Origin: Dryomyza anilis
Lineage: Eukaryota > Arthropoda > Insecta > Diptera > Dryomyzidae
Assembly (NCBI GenBank): GCA_951804985.1
Contig: OX638132.1
Span: 91,268,696 to 91,332,695 of the forward strand
DNA length: 64,000 nt
Reading direction: 5' to 3'
In this document: in pieces, positions 24,854-37,005 of the stretch
Layout of the letters: every line of letters begins with the position of its first letter
How positions within the stretch are numbered: position 1 is the first letter of the stretch
The notes under the pieces: generated by a model
Told to the model about the DNA's origin: nothing
Databases searched by the model: none
What the model saw: only the letters and a program-made list of their open reading frames with translations
Program-made: the position numbers and the translations under genes

Positions 24854-25160
24854 GCCGCGGTAGCTCAGTGGTTAGTGCGTTGGACTGCGAGCCGAAAGGT
24901 CCCCGGTTCAAGCCTGGACTGGGGCTAACAACATCTTTTCATTGAAACATTTTTCTATACCGCGTTACCTCTCGTCAGTAAATGGCAAACCTACGAGAGT
25001 AAAACCATTGCCTATAAAAAAGCTCTCACCCGCCGTTCGGATTCGGCAATAAACTGTAGATCCCACCACTTTGAGTACAAATATAACACGCACAGCTCAA
25101 AATGGTGAGAGAGCTCGGCCTAAGTTCTTATAGGACTGTAGTGCCAAACTATTATTATTT
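24854..25160 (+). mobile_element. full-length tRNA-derived SINE, copy 1
   Basis: The tRNA-related head starts GCCGCGGTAGCTCAGTGG. It contains an A box (TAGCTCAGTGG, 24861-24871) and a B box (GGTTCAAGCCT, 24905-24915), the internal RNA polymerase III promoter layout of a tRNA. A tRNA-unrelated body of about 230 bp follows, with CAAACCTACGAGAGTAAAA, GCTCTCACCCGCCGTTCGG and CACTTTGAGTACAAATATAA. It ends in an ATTATTATT tail. The near-identical inverse copy at 63237-63545 confirms both ends. No acceptor-stem closure is seen, so this is not a functional tRNA gene. Confidence 0.88.
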
Positions 25161-25164
25161 AATA

Positions 25165-26790
25165 TATAGAAAGAAATTTAAAAAAGTTCTACTAAAAAAT
25201 ATGTTTTAAAAAAATATAATTTTTAAATTATTCTTTTAAATTTGAAGTACAATATAAAAATGTTCTCTAATAAATGTATGCCAAATTAATGCATTTTATA
25301 TATTCTCTTATGTAGTTGCTACATTGTTGCGGCAGCTTGAAATATACAAAATGAAAAAATTCATTCGAACGTGCAAAAAGCGCATCGGAAATCGTGCTCT
25401 GTCGTTTGTCAATTATTTATGCTGTTAGTAGAACCATTAAAAATTGTAAATAATGTGACGCTAATCAAATGACACACTAAATAAAATGGTAAAAAGCGTT
25501 GGCACACTAAAAAAAAAAAAATACAATTTGTAGTATTTTTTTTAAAATATTTCAATAGTTTTTGTAATTCAAATTAGTCAATAGTATAAATTGTGCTTTT
25601 AATCTATAACGAACATATAATGTATTAAAAAGATAGAAAAATATATTTAAAATAAATACATATGTGTTTGATTTACGTCCAAAAGAAAATGTATTTGTTT
25701 TTACTACATTGATGTAGTTTTTTCTATTTGAAATAACTACACAATTTTACTGCATTCCTATACAACATCTTACCACATCCTCAAATATACATCCTCAAAT
25801 ATGTAGTTAAATTACTACATATGTCTTTATTTTCACTATTTATAGACACTGCGCGTTTTTAAAATCAAATGTTGGCTCATATCTAGGTAAATGTAAAAAA
25901 TGACTACATATGCATTTATTTTTAACACATTCTGTAATTGTCTTCACCTGCACACCCAAGTTTTTGTTATTTATTATGCAAGCGCACGAAATTCAAAAAA
26001 ATACAGAAAACAAAACAATACTTCAATCAAATTTCGTTGGTTCTTCGGCATGCGTTCGTGTGCACGAACTTCAAATAATTAATAAAGAATGCAGAAAACA
26101 AATACACGCTACTGTTTCTGCAATAATTTCTAATACATTGTCAAATAAATACAAATGTATTTAGTATCAAAGAAATTTTAATAAAACTATATTTTTTCAA
26201 AACAAATATGTAGTATATTTAATTAAATTAATTTTCTCGGTGTATAATTAATACTAAAATGCTCTTTTGATTTTGGTATATTTTTTTTCAGTTTAGTTTA
26301 TTTTATAGAAAACCAGAGAGAAACCAAAATGTTAGAGGTAGCTACACAAAAATAGAAAATATCTTCAATATGATGAACGAACTTTTGTTTGTTGAAAAAA
26401 ATCAACATATAAATAAACAAATTCATATTATTAAAGAACTATTTATTGTATCTATGAATCATTAATTAATATTACGAATTTATTCATTGATATAATGAGT
26501 TTTTTTCCTAAAGACGTAGTATTCATTGGAAAGTTGAACATTGGAGAATTTCAGATATTTCAATATATTAAAATAAATATATTTAAAAACAAAAACTGTA
26601 ACCTTGGCAACCTTTATTTTGCAAATATTTTCACAAAAAAACTGTCGCAAATATAATTTATCTGAGAAACAATAAAAGCGTTGCGACGCGACATAAAGTG
26701 GTAACGCGGTAAGAGGTGTCATCATACAATGGATAATGGGTTGGACATTGCTTCAGTCAGCGATAAAAAGCACTCGACGAACGAATATCG
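25165..26790. other. AT-rich non-coding stretch with ACTACATATG words
   Basis: Between about 25500 and 26240 words such as ACTACATATG, TATGTAGT and CTACATTG recur on both strands. The edges (CACACTAAAAAA near 25504, TTTTCTCGGTGTA near 26230) hint at an old inverted-repeat element, but the ends do not match well enough to call. No gene is seen. Confidence 0.4.
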
Positions 26791-26794
26791 CATT

Positions 26795-27930
26795 GAATTC
26801 TCAATTGTTTTTGCAACGTCGTCGCAGTTGCACTTGAGCTGCCCGAATTGTTGCGCCATCAAGTGGAAATGATGACCGAGAACAACAAGAAACACAAGAC
26901 AACGACATTGATGACGACGACTGTTGGTTGCCGCCGCTCATTTGTGTCCAGCGCAATTGTGGCGCACATCCGTCCATTTGTCTATTTGTCTCACTGCTCA
27001 ACCGGCTGCCAAGTGACCACAGACGACAGCAAAACGACTGATGAGATTTAAGATGACGCCGAAGATCTTGACAACAATAATAGTGATGATGATGATGAGC
27101 AACGTGTGTTGAACATGCTGTTAAACAAATGCAATCGTTTTGCATTTTTATTTAAATTTAAGAATTATAATACATGATAAAGACATATGTGTAATTAAAA
27201 GTACTACTTACGTTTCAATTTTAAAATAATATTGTAAGGCTGAAAAAAAAAGAAAAAAAAAATTAATATAATATTTCATACACGCAAAAAAAAAACATTG
27301 AACGTAAATAAAGCAACTGAGATTAATTGATTCGAAATAATTAATTCTATTAATATAATTAATTCGATTAACGAATTATTTAATAGTATAAATCAAATCC
27401 TTGCTGGGTTGGTGTATATGCTAATATAAAGCATGCACAGCAATCAACAGTTTTACAGCAACCATACAGTTTTACATTCACTACACAGTTTTACATTCAC
27501 TACACAGTATTGCAGGTACTGTTGTACCGATATGATTTTACATTGGTTCATTGCTACGCGTGCATGCTTATTCGCGTAGGTCGCCTCTGTATATCACGAC
27601 TTTGCGTATATCATGACCTTTATATTCCTCTCTCTTATTTGTATTTAACATTTTCATTATATAGAGCAAGTAGTTCATTAAAATAAAAGAAATAAAATAA
27701 AATGTACAAATGTACCTTCAATTTTAGTTCTATTAATTTACTAGTTAATGTAATTTAATATTTAATTAAAATCAGTAAATGTTGCATCAGCGATAAAACA
27801 ATTAAAAATTATTGGATTTATATATTTTTTGCTATATTTACACATATATTTTTCTGTGTATGTATAAATATAAATAGAAAAATTTAAAAAGAAATTGTAT
27901 TTGTAGTAAAAACAGCAGCCTTCACTTGGT
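26795..27930. other. non-coding stretch, short repeats only
   Basis: A 114-aa minus-strand frame (26801-27145) and a plus-strand frame overlap a low-complexity ATGATGATG/CAACGAC region without recognisable motifs. At 27450-27510 ACAGTTTTACATTCACTAC is repeated in tandem. No gene or complete mobile element is supported. Confidence 0.45.
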
Positions 27931-27934
27931 TTTG

Positions 27935-28680
27935 AGTTTTTGCCTTTATTTTAGGTTTTGACTTTGTGTTTTTTCTATGGTTTTATTTTTTGTGAGTGAA
28001 ATAGTTTAGATGTTGGCTTTTGCTTTTTTATTGCTTTTTTGTTTTTCGTTAGAATTTGATTTATTTTTTATTTATATTTTGTGTTTTTCTTATGATTTTG
28101 AGTTTGTTTTGGGTTTGTATTTTATTTTGTGATTTTTAGCTTGTGATTTTTTTTTAATTGTGATTTTTTTTTTAACTTATGATTTTTTTTAATTGTGATT
28201 TTTTTTTATTTGGTATTTTTTTACATTTTTTCTTTAGCTTTCGTGTTTTTCTTTATATTTTTATGGCTTTGACTTGAAAATTTTGTTTTTGATATTTAGT
28301 TTTTGCTTATTTGTTTGAGTTGTTATTGTTTTTATTTTGTGTGTTTTAATTATATTTTTTTGTGTTTTTCTTTAGATTTTTCCATTTATTTTTGTGTTTC
28401 TGTTTTTACTATTGATTTTGTTTTAGATATTATTTTATTTTTATTTTTATGTTTTTGGATTTCTTGTGATTTTATATTTGTGCTTCTGTTTATCTTTTTG
28501 TTTTTGTTTTTGCTTTTGTGTTTGTTTTTGATTTTGTATATGAACATCTGTGTCTGTTTTTGTAATATTCCTTTTGTTTTTCTGTTGTTTTTTTCTTTGT
28601 TTGTGATATTTGTTTTTAATTTTATAATATTTTTAGTTTTTATTTATTTAATTTTTTTTATTTAATTTTTTTTATAACAA
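27935..28680 (+). repeat. T/G-rich low-complexity tract
   Basis: TTTTTGTTTTTG and GATTTTTTTTTAATTGT words fill about 750 bp and create a Phe/Leu/Ile/Cys-rich 120-aa frame. This is compositional; a run of hydrophobic residues from T-rich codons should not be read as a membrane protein. Confidence 0.7.
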
Positions 28681-28684
28681 TTTA

Positions 28685-30130
28685 AAATTTTCAAACTTTC
28701 ATTCTTCGTAATAATAAGAAATTAATAAAATACTTAAAATAGTTTCTACGTTTTTCTAATTATTCAAATATGTTAAATCGCACCCAAGAGTCGAGTTTTT
28801 GCATTGAATTCCCAGCTTTAATCAGTCAGTCAACTGCATGTTACAGGCAGTGACAGCCAAAGCAAAATGTTGCATGTCGACTTATTGTCATAATGACAAC
28901 AATGACGACGATGACGACGACGACAACGACATTTAGTGCAAAGTTGACAATGACAATTGCTACAATAATAGAAACAGCAACTACAACAATAAAACAAATG
29001 GATTGCTGTGCATTGTCATGTCAAAACTATTGAATAAATTATGACAACATGTAACTCATGGCAACATGATGCCGCAACTCTGGGGCAACATTGTCTGCGA
29101 CCAACGAAGATGCGACAAAGCAAAGATATAGAAAAAATATTAATTTGAAAAGATCTTTCTTAATTTATAGTTTTACAAAAAAAATATATTTAAAACTTTT
29201 TCATTTGCCTATTTTTTAATGTACACATTTTTTTTTTTTAATTTTTGTAATGTTAACAATCAATCAATTATCTATTAGTTGCATGTTTTCAAATGCAAAT
29301 CACATTGAAAAACACTCTGCATTTTGCTAGCATTTTGAGTGGTGCCAAGTTAACAAAAACAGGCAGCACCAATAGAAGCAGCAACAGCTGCAACAATCCA
29401 AACAAAAAAAAAACTTAAGAATAAAATCAACAACAATACAAAATCAAAATCAACAGCAACATCAACACCATAAAAACAACAACAGAAAAAACAGCAACTT
29501 TTTAAAAACCTTTTAGAGCAACCTTTCGTAGCCTCTGCTTCACTCAGTGTTTATTGCCAATGTAGTTGCTTTTTTGTTTGTTTGTTTGTTGCACCCATTT
29601 ACCTAAATTGTTAATGTAAAATTTACATAGATCTGGCAACACTGCCGCATGCAAAACACGTTTGTTTTGATGTTTTTCATCTCTTTTAACCATTGTTTTC
29701 ACACAAAAAGTTTTTGCTTTTGCTGCTGTTTTTATTTTTGTTGTCATTATTGTTGTGCATGACATGCATTTTTAAGTGGCAACATGTTAACAATTAAAAA
29801 CATATTTAAATGAAAATATAATAAAAAATATTTAACAAGTTGTTGCCTATTTTGTCGACTGTTTAGGGCAGCTATCGCTAGTGTGTGTCGCCTGTCGCGC
29901 GTATATCGCCTTGCGATTATCGCAGCATTTTCACCAGTCAAAATGCTGGGGCTGCCGAAAATACAGAAAGGCAATTATTGGAGATATAATTGAGTATATT
30001 AGTGAGTACCTTGTGAAATCACAAATGAGTACATGTTTAAAAATAGAAATGAGCACCTAAATGAAAATATTAGTTAGTACTTATGTAAATAAGTACTATG
30101 TTATTAGTAAGTACTTAACATACATTTTAT
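28685..30130. other. non-coding stretch with GACGA and CAACAG tracts
   Basis: Short GACGAC/GACAAC runs lie at about 28890-28932, and an AACAACAG/CAGCAACA-rich patch at 29350-29510. Frames of 73-75 aa on the minus strand lack motifs. The 3' part (29985-30130) already contains GAGTACAT-like words leading into the 12-bp array. Confidence 0.5.
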
Positions 30131-30137
30131 AACGTGC

Positions 30138-30600
30138 AAACGTGAGTACATACATGAGTACATACGTGAGTACATACATGAGTACATATGTGAGTACATA
30201 CGTGAGTACATACGTGAGTACATACGTGAGTACATACGTGAGTACATACGTGAGTACATACGTGAGTACATACGTGAGTACATACGTGAGTACATACGTG
30301 AGTACATACGTGAGTACATACGTGAGTACATACGTGAGTACATACGTGAGTACATACGTGAGTATATACGTGAGTACATACGTGAGTACATACGTGAGTA
30401 CATACGTGAGTATATAAGTGAGTACATACGTGAGTAGATTCGTGAGTACATACGTGAGTACATACGTGAGTACATACGTGAGTACATACGTAGGTACATA
30501 CGTGAGTACATACGTGAGTACATACGTGAGTACATAAGTGAGTACATACGTGAGTACATTAGTGAGTACATACGTGATTACATAAGTAAGTACACGCGTA
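30138..30600 (+). repeat. 12-bp minisatellite (GTGAGTACATAC)n
   Basis: About 37 head-to-tail units of GTGAGTACATAC, many identical, with a few variants (TATATACGT, ATAAGTGAG, ACATTAGT). Because 12 is a multiple of 3, several frames on both strands stay open for 91-190 aa as tetrapeptide repeats (VLTY, RMYS, YVST). They should not be annotated as proteins. Degraded GAGTACATA words continue to about 31090. Confidence 0.93.
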
Positions 30601-31525
30601 ATAAGTAAGTACACGTAAGTAAAAGCATACGTGAAATCATAAGAGAGAGCATAAGTAAGTACATACATGAAATTTTAACTTAGTAAAAATGTAAGTACTT
30701 ATGTGATTAAAAAATGAGTATATGTATAAAGTTCAGGCATTTCATAATTTAGTACATAAGTAAAAACATAAATGAGTACTTTCATACAATATTAGTAAAT
30801 AAGTGAGTACAAAATAGAAAACATATGAGTACTAGTAGTAAGTACATGAATTGAATAATAGAATTGAGAAAATTAAAGGAATATGCTTGAATTAAATGAG
30901 TTGATATTTTACTATGAGTTTGAGTACTGAGTACATTAGTGAGTAATGAATAAATGTACCAACAAATCTGAGTAATTTAGTAAGTACTTGAATAAATTCT
31001 AATGCAAATAGTTTGTAAACTGACGAACTAAAAATAAATCTAAATAATGTAATACTTCTGTGAGTACATAATTTGTGTGGGTACTTATTAGCACTATGGG
31101 TAACTGTGTGATGATTATCTCAGAGCAAATACAATGACCTGCGTCATTTTTATTGTATGAAAATCCATTTCAAGTTCAGGGAATTATTCAACAATTTTTT
31201 AGGAAATTCCATTTTTGTCTTTATTTTCTTTTGCATTTCTAATGTGAAGTAAAAGCAAAAGTTACGTGCTGAATTATGTTAAAAAAATGATGGCTCATAC
31301 AAATTTGTTCATTCAACTTAGTTGATAATAAATTTAAAGTTCATTTTAATAAAAAGGGAAACCAACCTTTATTCGCTATGCACATAAAAATGGAATATAT
31401 CGTCGTTTTAGAGGTTGAACTTTTGATTTCAATAGAATTGATTGTAGAATTATTTTAAAATATAAAAATAAGTTAAAAGTCATAAAAATTGAATAAAAAA
31501 TACCAATGAAATATAAAAATATTAA
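30600..31525. other. decayed skirt of the 12-bp array, then AT-rich DNA
   Basis: Words such as GTAAGTAC, GAGTACTT and AGTACATAAG thin out from 30600 to about 31090, as expected for an array eroding at its edge. The remainder is AT-rich without a recognised feature. Confidence 0.55.
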
Positions 31526-31529
31526 AAAT

Positions 31530-31775
31530 TATTTTAGACGGTAAAAAATTACATAAAATACCATTCAAATTGGTCAATAGGACAATTATTGATTTAGTAG
31601 TAGGTCTACACAAAAAATATATATATATTTTATATAAACTCAAAGGTTATTTCAATTTATTTTATATAATTTAATGATATTTATCGATTATAATAATAAT
31701 TTATCCTATTGTTCAATTTTAATAGTTAACAAACTATTAATTATATACTATTTTTTTAAGTTGTAGTTTCAAATT
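31530..31775 (+). mobile_element. CACCCAG MITE, strongly diverged copy
   Basis: The family landmarks TTGGTCAATAGGACAATTAT, TTGATTTAGTAGTA and AATTTATCCTATTG occur in the right order, but neither terminal CACCCAG motif survives. The right side (ACTATTTTTTTAAGT) corresponds to the family's ACTATTTATATAGTATTTTT end. An old relic of the family. Confidence 0.6.
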
Positions 31776-31779
31776 CAAT

Positions 31780-33120
31780 AATTTCATTGATATATTGACA
31801 ATAATATAAATTAAACAGTTCTTAATAGAATTGAAATAATTGATAACGATATTTTAAAAACAAAAACAATTTTCATCTTCTTTTTATAAGTGACATAAAA
31901 TAATTAAACACAAAAATTTTAAAATCCTGTCACGTTCTTCGCATTAACGCAGTTTCAATGCTGCACGCATTTCGTGGCTTTGTATTTTTTTTTTATTTTT
32001 TTTTTTATATTTTTATGCTGCATTGTGCTGCGTTTAAACTTTTACCCTTTTTCGGTGAAAGCATTTTGACTTGCGGCGGCATTCAACAGAGCGAGCAGCA
32101 GAACGTGAAATGTCACGCGTTGCCAACCGCGTTGCATGTTAATTACAGCCATTGAAATGTGGAAATGTTAAAAATGTCTGTGTGGCAACACGTGCGATAA
32201 TTAAAACAACGATTCCCAGTAAATTGAAAACCAAAAACAAAAGGTGTAAAAAGTGTAGCAGACATAAAAACGAAAAAACTCGATCAGATAAATTGGTTTA
32301 GAAACTGACAGAGAATAACAAAAAAAATATATTTTTTTATAAAAATGTTCTGCGCATTGCATACAAATGGAATATTTACTGAAAGTGATTGAAAGCGAAT
32401 TTAATCAAATAAAAACAAAAATGAAATAAAAAAAAGTTATTTTTATTTTTACTTAAATTCTGTGTAAAGTTTAGCATTTTTTGATTTTAATACATTTGAG
32501 CATAAAACAAAATTTCAGTTATCAAATATTTTCGAATCAATAAAAATATCTCAACTAACTTAAACACATGTAATAAAAAAAATTAAGAAAACACCAACCA
32601 CATTTTCATAAATATTGATATGTAAATATTTTTCACATCCATTAGCCAATCAATTTTATGACTTTATCAATGACAAAACATAAATGTCATGTGTCAGTAA
32701 AATCAATAGACTGCTGTCATTTGCCACACATGCTTATCTCACAGTATTTATCAGTCAAATACTAATTTATAAAATGCACTGCAACATACAAAGTAGGTTG
32801 AGCATTGCCCAACTAGGTCGAGATTATAGCTACAGCATAATATTTGATTACACAACAAATTAAAACATTATTTTATTATTAATCGTATTGCAATAGGCTG
32901 ACAAAATAGTTGACGTTAGTTGTAATAGTTCTTTATACACACACAGGAGCAATGTGAGTTCATTGATCTAATAATGTTTTTAAAAAATTAATAAACACTG
33001 ACAACGTTTTATGTTTCGAACTGTTTTTTTTTTATTTGTTTATACCTAACGAAAGTTTTACTAAAGTTTTTATTTGTAATTTCATTGTAAAACTACTTTG
33101 AAATATTTTTATAAACTTTT
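31780..33120. other. AT-rich non-coding stretch
   Basis: No gene, RNA or recognisable mobile element end is seen. The 65-aa frame at 31958 has no motif. Confidence 0.5.
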
Positions 33121-33124
33121 ATGA

Positions 33125-34190
33125 TTATTTTTTAATACTTTTGTTATGCTTTCATAATACTTTTTTAATACTTTTGTAAGACTTTTGTAATACTTTTGTA
33201 AATATTTTGCAATACTTTTTTAATACTTTTGTAATTATTTTGTAATACCTTTGAACTTTTGTAATAGTTATGTAATACTTTTGTAATTATTTTGTAATGC
33301 TTTTGTAATTATTTTGTAATACTTTTGTAATTATTTTGTAATACTTTTGTAAAACTTTTGTAATACTTTTGTAATACTTTTCTAACTTTTGTAATACTTT
33401 TGTAATACTTTTATAATACTTATGTTATACTTTTGTAATACTTGTGCAATACTTTTGTAATACTTTTGTAATACGTTTGTAATACTTTTGTTATACTTTT
33501 GTAATACTTTCGTAATACTTTTGTAATACTTTTGTAATACTTTTGTAATACTTTTGTAATACTTTTGTAATACTTTTGTAATACTTTTGTAATAATTTTG
33601 TAATAATTTTGTAATACTTTTGTAATACTTTTGTAATACTTTTGTTATACTTTTGTAATACTTTTGTTATATTTTTGTAATACTTTTGTAATACTTTTGT
33701 AATAATTTTGTAATACTTTTGTAATACTTTTGTTATATTTCTGTAATATTTTTGTAATACTTTTGTAATATTTTTGTAATACTTTTGTAATACTTTTGTA
33801 ATAATTTTGTAATACTTTTGTAATACTTTTGTTATATTTCTGTAATACTTTTGTAATACGTTTGTAATACTTTTGTAATACTTTTGTAATACTTTTGTAA
33901 TACTTTTGTAATACTTTTGTAATACTTTTGTAATACTTTTGTAATACTTTTGTAATAATTTTGTAATAATTTTGTAATACTTTTGTAATACTTTTGTAAT
34001 ACTTTTGTTATACTTTTGTAATACTTTTGTTATATTTTTGTAATACTTTTGTAATACTTTTGTAATAATTTTGTAATACTTTTGCAATACTTTTGTTATA
34101 TTTCTGTAATATTTTTGTAATACTTTTGTAATATTTTTGTACTACTTTTGTAATACTTTTGTGATACTTTTGTTATATTTCTGTAATATT
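33125..34190 (-). repeat. 11-bp minisatellite (ATTACAAAAGT)n, left block
   Basis: On the plus strand the unit reads ACTTTTGTAAT, repeated for about 1.07 kb with single-base variants (GTTATACTT, GTAATATTT, GTAATAATT). A block near 33485-33850 reappears almost unchanged near 33850-34140, a higher-order duplication. Because 11 is not a multiple of 3, the minus frame runs an 11-residue cycle (KVLQKYYKSIT) for 198 aa. This is an artefact of the array. Confidence 0.92.
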
Positions 34191-34191
34191 T

Positions 34192-34359
34192 ATACCCTAC
34201 ACTAAGAGTGAAAGGGTATATTCAGTTTGGTACGCCGTTTGTAACACCCAGAAGAAAGCATCTCCGGTATGGAAAAGTATATATATTCTTGATCAGCATG
34301 ACTTCCTGAGTCGATTTAGCGATGTCCGTCTGTCCGTCTGTCTGTCCGTCTGTCTGTCC

Positions 34360-34409
<50 letters not shown>

Positions 34410-34950
34410 TGAAATCCCTAAGACTTTTAAAATTGAAGAGCTAGATAAATGAAACTTATAACTTAGATTACTAATATACCTACGCTGTATGTGCGAAAAA
34501 ATTGGCGAGATCGGTCCATGGTGACCTATGATCCGACCACTTATGTTCAAATACCACATATAAAATGTATATTTAAAGATCAATTTTTATGTATACGTGC
34601 TTAGGTAAACTTTGTTGGTCAAATATATATTGACATCATGCTCAAATACATGATAATAATGTTTTCCGGCGAAAAGACTTGTGGTTCACAAAAAAAAAAT
34701 CGAAATTCGGTACACCTACCCATTTGTAAATATGGGTATCAAATGAATGGAAATTCTTCAGCGATTGAATGTTTGTAGTTATTTTCAGGATTCGTATACC
34801 CTGGTGACCTATATATCACTTTGAATGGTAACCACACATATGTGTAGGGTATTTATAGTCGGCTTAGACCGATTATAATTTTGATAATCCTAACTATCAT
34901 AATTACACCTACTTTAAAATTTCCCATGTGATCTAACCTTCCCAACTGAT
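34192..34950 (+). mobile_element. mini-me/DINE-like non-autonomous element, copy 1
   Basis: It starts ATACCCTACAC (34192-34202) and carries the inverse GTGTAGGGTAT at 34842-34852. It has the mini-me layout: a short TA run, a conserved core with TTGATCAGCATGAC and GAGTCGATTTAGCGATG, then a (GTCY)n microsatellite (34325-34409). The tail after 34850 has TAGTCGGCTTAGACCGA, like the 3' hairpin region of DINE-1-type Helitron relatives. It splits the 11-bp array, which resumes at about 34953. No coding capacity is seen. Confidence 0.75.
34325..34409 (+). repeat. (GTCY)n microsatellite
   Basis: Tandem GTCC/GTCT tetranucleotides lie directly behind the conserved core of the mini-me-like element. The last half is pure GTCT/CTGT, consistent with slippage growth after insertion. 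Confidence 0.9.
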
Positions 34951-34952
34951 TT

Positions 34953-35150
34953 TGTAATACTTTTGTAATATTTTTGTTATACTTTTGTAATACTTTTTTA
35001 ATACTTTTGTAATACTTTTGTAATACTTTTGTAATAGTTTTGTTATACTTATGTAATACTTTTGTAAACATTTTGCAATACGTTTGTAATACTTTTATAA
35101 TACTTTTTTAATACTTCTATAATACTGTTGTTATACTTCTTTTGTAATAC
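34953..35150 (-). repeat. 11-bp minisatellite (ATTACAAAAGT)n, right block
   Basis: The same ACTTTTGTAAT unit as at 33125-34190 continues here in a more degraded state beyond the inserted element, showing that the insertion post-dates the array. Confidence 0.85.
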
Positions 35151-35154
35151 TTTT

Positions 35155-36930
35155 TGTTAATTTTTGTAACAATTTTATATCGTTTTTTTTAATACCTTTT
35201 TTTACAGTTTTGTAAGACTGTAACATTTTTTAATACTTTTTTAACTATTTTGTACGATTTTTTAACAAAAATATTAACTATTTTTTGAATTTTTCTTTTT
35301 AAATACCTATCTTTTATATCTATCTTTAAAAACTTATTTGAAACTATTTTGAACGCAATTCCGTAAGAACTTCTGCTGTAAGCATTTTTTCAAAATCCTC
35401 TATAAAACCCTGTATAAACCCCTTTTTAAAACCAAACATAATGCTCTTTTAATAGTTGTTATTTCCTAATTGCTTTACCATTTGTCTAGGCTCCTTCCTT
35501 GCGTGTAATTTTGGTTTCCGTTTTTATTTTTGTTTGTAATATTTCCGTTTTTCATTTAGCACTCAACCGCAAAAGTTATAAATTTTGCTGTTGCACCAAA
35601 AGGGTGCTGCAGACAGTCTACATATGGTAGCGTCTATGCCCATTCTCAAAATATTTCCACCCCACAATGTTAAATGCAATATTGCTTATCGATCAAGCTT
35701 CACAATATATCAGAAAAACATTTAGTTTTCATTTTGTTTTTTTTTTTTGAATATTATTTCATATGCGCTACAATTTGTTCATAAATATGTTTGGTGTTGC
35801 CATATGCAACAAATAATCATGATAATAATAATAAAAATCGTATTTTAGGGGGGAAATGTGTCCAAATGCATTTCATATTTCATGTTTCCGTTTTGTTTTA
35901 TAGAAAGTTCTGATTTTGTTTCTCAACACTTCACACAATTGTGGCACCGAATTTATTGGCATTTTCGTTATTAAAACTTACAACTGACAGCTGTCAGTGA
36001 AACTGTTTACACACTGACAAGTATGTTTACAAATGTCAGAAATATAATTTTGAGGTTTTATAAATTTTAAAAAAGTGCGTAAAATATGAAATATGAATTA
36101 TTTTAATCAAAAATAATTATTTTCTACAAATTTTATAAAAACTTTAATACAAAATAGAAATTATTAAATAAATTATTATTTATTTTAAAACAGTATAACA
36201 AATGCTTTTAAAAAAGGTATATTATATTTTAAAATTGTTTAATACATTTCATTAATTTCATACATTACATCATTAGTGCCACTGCATCAATTAGTTAATG
36301 ATTAATGTTTCTTATTTAAAAAAAAAAGTATTATTTAAGAGTCACCACAAAACAAATTTATAATATATAAAATTACTTAAGTAGCCACTCTTATTATAGG
36401 GAGGGCAGTTAGTTAGTCTGGCAGACTGACAGCCAATATCTATTATTACAATGCCATCTAAAGCTTCCGGCGTTAAAGAAAACCCATTAATTTGTATAAT
36501 TGCCAAAAAAAAAATTTACAAAGTTCGTGCAAAGTAGTTTAAGGTAAAAGAAGAGATAATGTAGTAACCAAAGAAGTGGCAGAAGGTTGTCTTAAAAAAA
36601 TTATAAAAAAAATCAAGCAAATTGTTAGGTGTTTCTTGATAAAACGAAAGTTAAATAGCACAATTTTAGTGGGTCATCCAAGCAAGATGGTGGTAGTTAT
36701 ACATTTGAATTTCGGGTTTTCTTATTCATCTTAATCATCCAATTAGCATTGATGTTTTTGGTAAATTTACATAAATTATAATCGGACGATGACCCAAAGT
36801 AATATCTAAGAAATAGTATATCTCAAATTTAATTATTTAATTAATAGTTATAAATGCACCAAAAATATATAATATGAATATATTTTCTATACCTTTTTTT
36901 ATATTTAATAATTATTCTAATTTAATGTCA
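35155..36930. other. AT-rich non-coding stretch
   Basis: The start still contains TAATACTTTTTT-like remnants. Afterwards I find no gene, RNA or element. Confidence 0.5.
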
Positions 36931-36935
36931 TTGTT

Positions 36936-37005
36936 AGTGCGCTGGACTACGAGGCTAAAGTTGTCGGTTCGAGTCCCCAATTGAAAAATGTTTTTCAACA
37001 CAATG
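36936..37005 (+). mobile_element. SINE fragment (tRNA-like head)
   Basis: GTTAGTGCGCTGGACTACGAGG with a B box GGTTCGAGTCC aligns with the middle of the SINE head at 24871-24915. The A box and the body are missing or unrecognisable; only an AAATGTTTTTC trace follows. It is an old fragment lying directly left of the hAT insertion. Confidence 0.6.

Noticed and set aside
24854..24925. Free-standing tRNA gene
   Set aside because: A and B boxes are good, but the acceptor stem does not close, and the segment continues into a conserved body and ATT tail shared with another copy, so it is a SINE head.
25500..26242. Inverted-repeat element with ACTACATATG words
   Set aside because: Left and right edges match too poorly and no target duplication was found.
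28303..28665. 120-aa hydrophobic membrane-like protein
   Set aside because: T-rich low-complexity DNA gives Phe/Leu/Ile/Cys codons automatically; the same happens across 21.3-24.2 kb.
30096..30668. 190-aa and 155-aa minus-strand frames plus a 91-aa plus-strand frame with tetrapeptide repeats
   Set aside because: By-products of a 12-bp tandem array with no stops; all three exist at the same place.
33491..34087. 198-aa minus-strand frame with an 11-residue cycle
   Set aside because: Produced by the 11-bp array read over 33 bp; not a protein gene.
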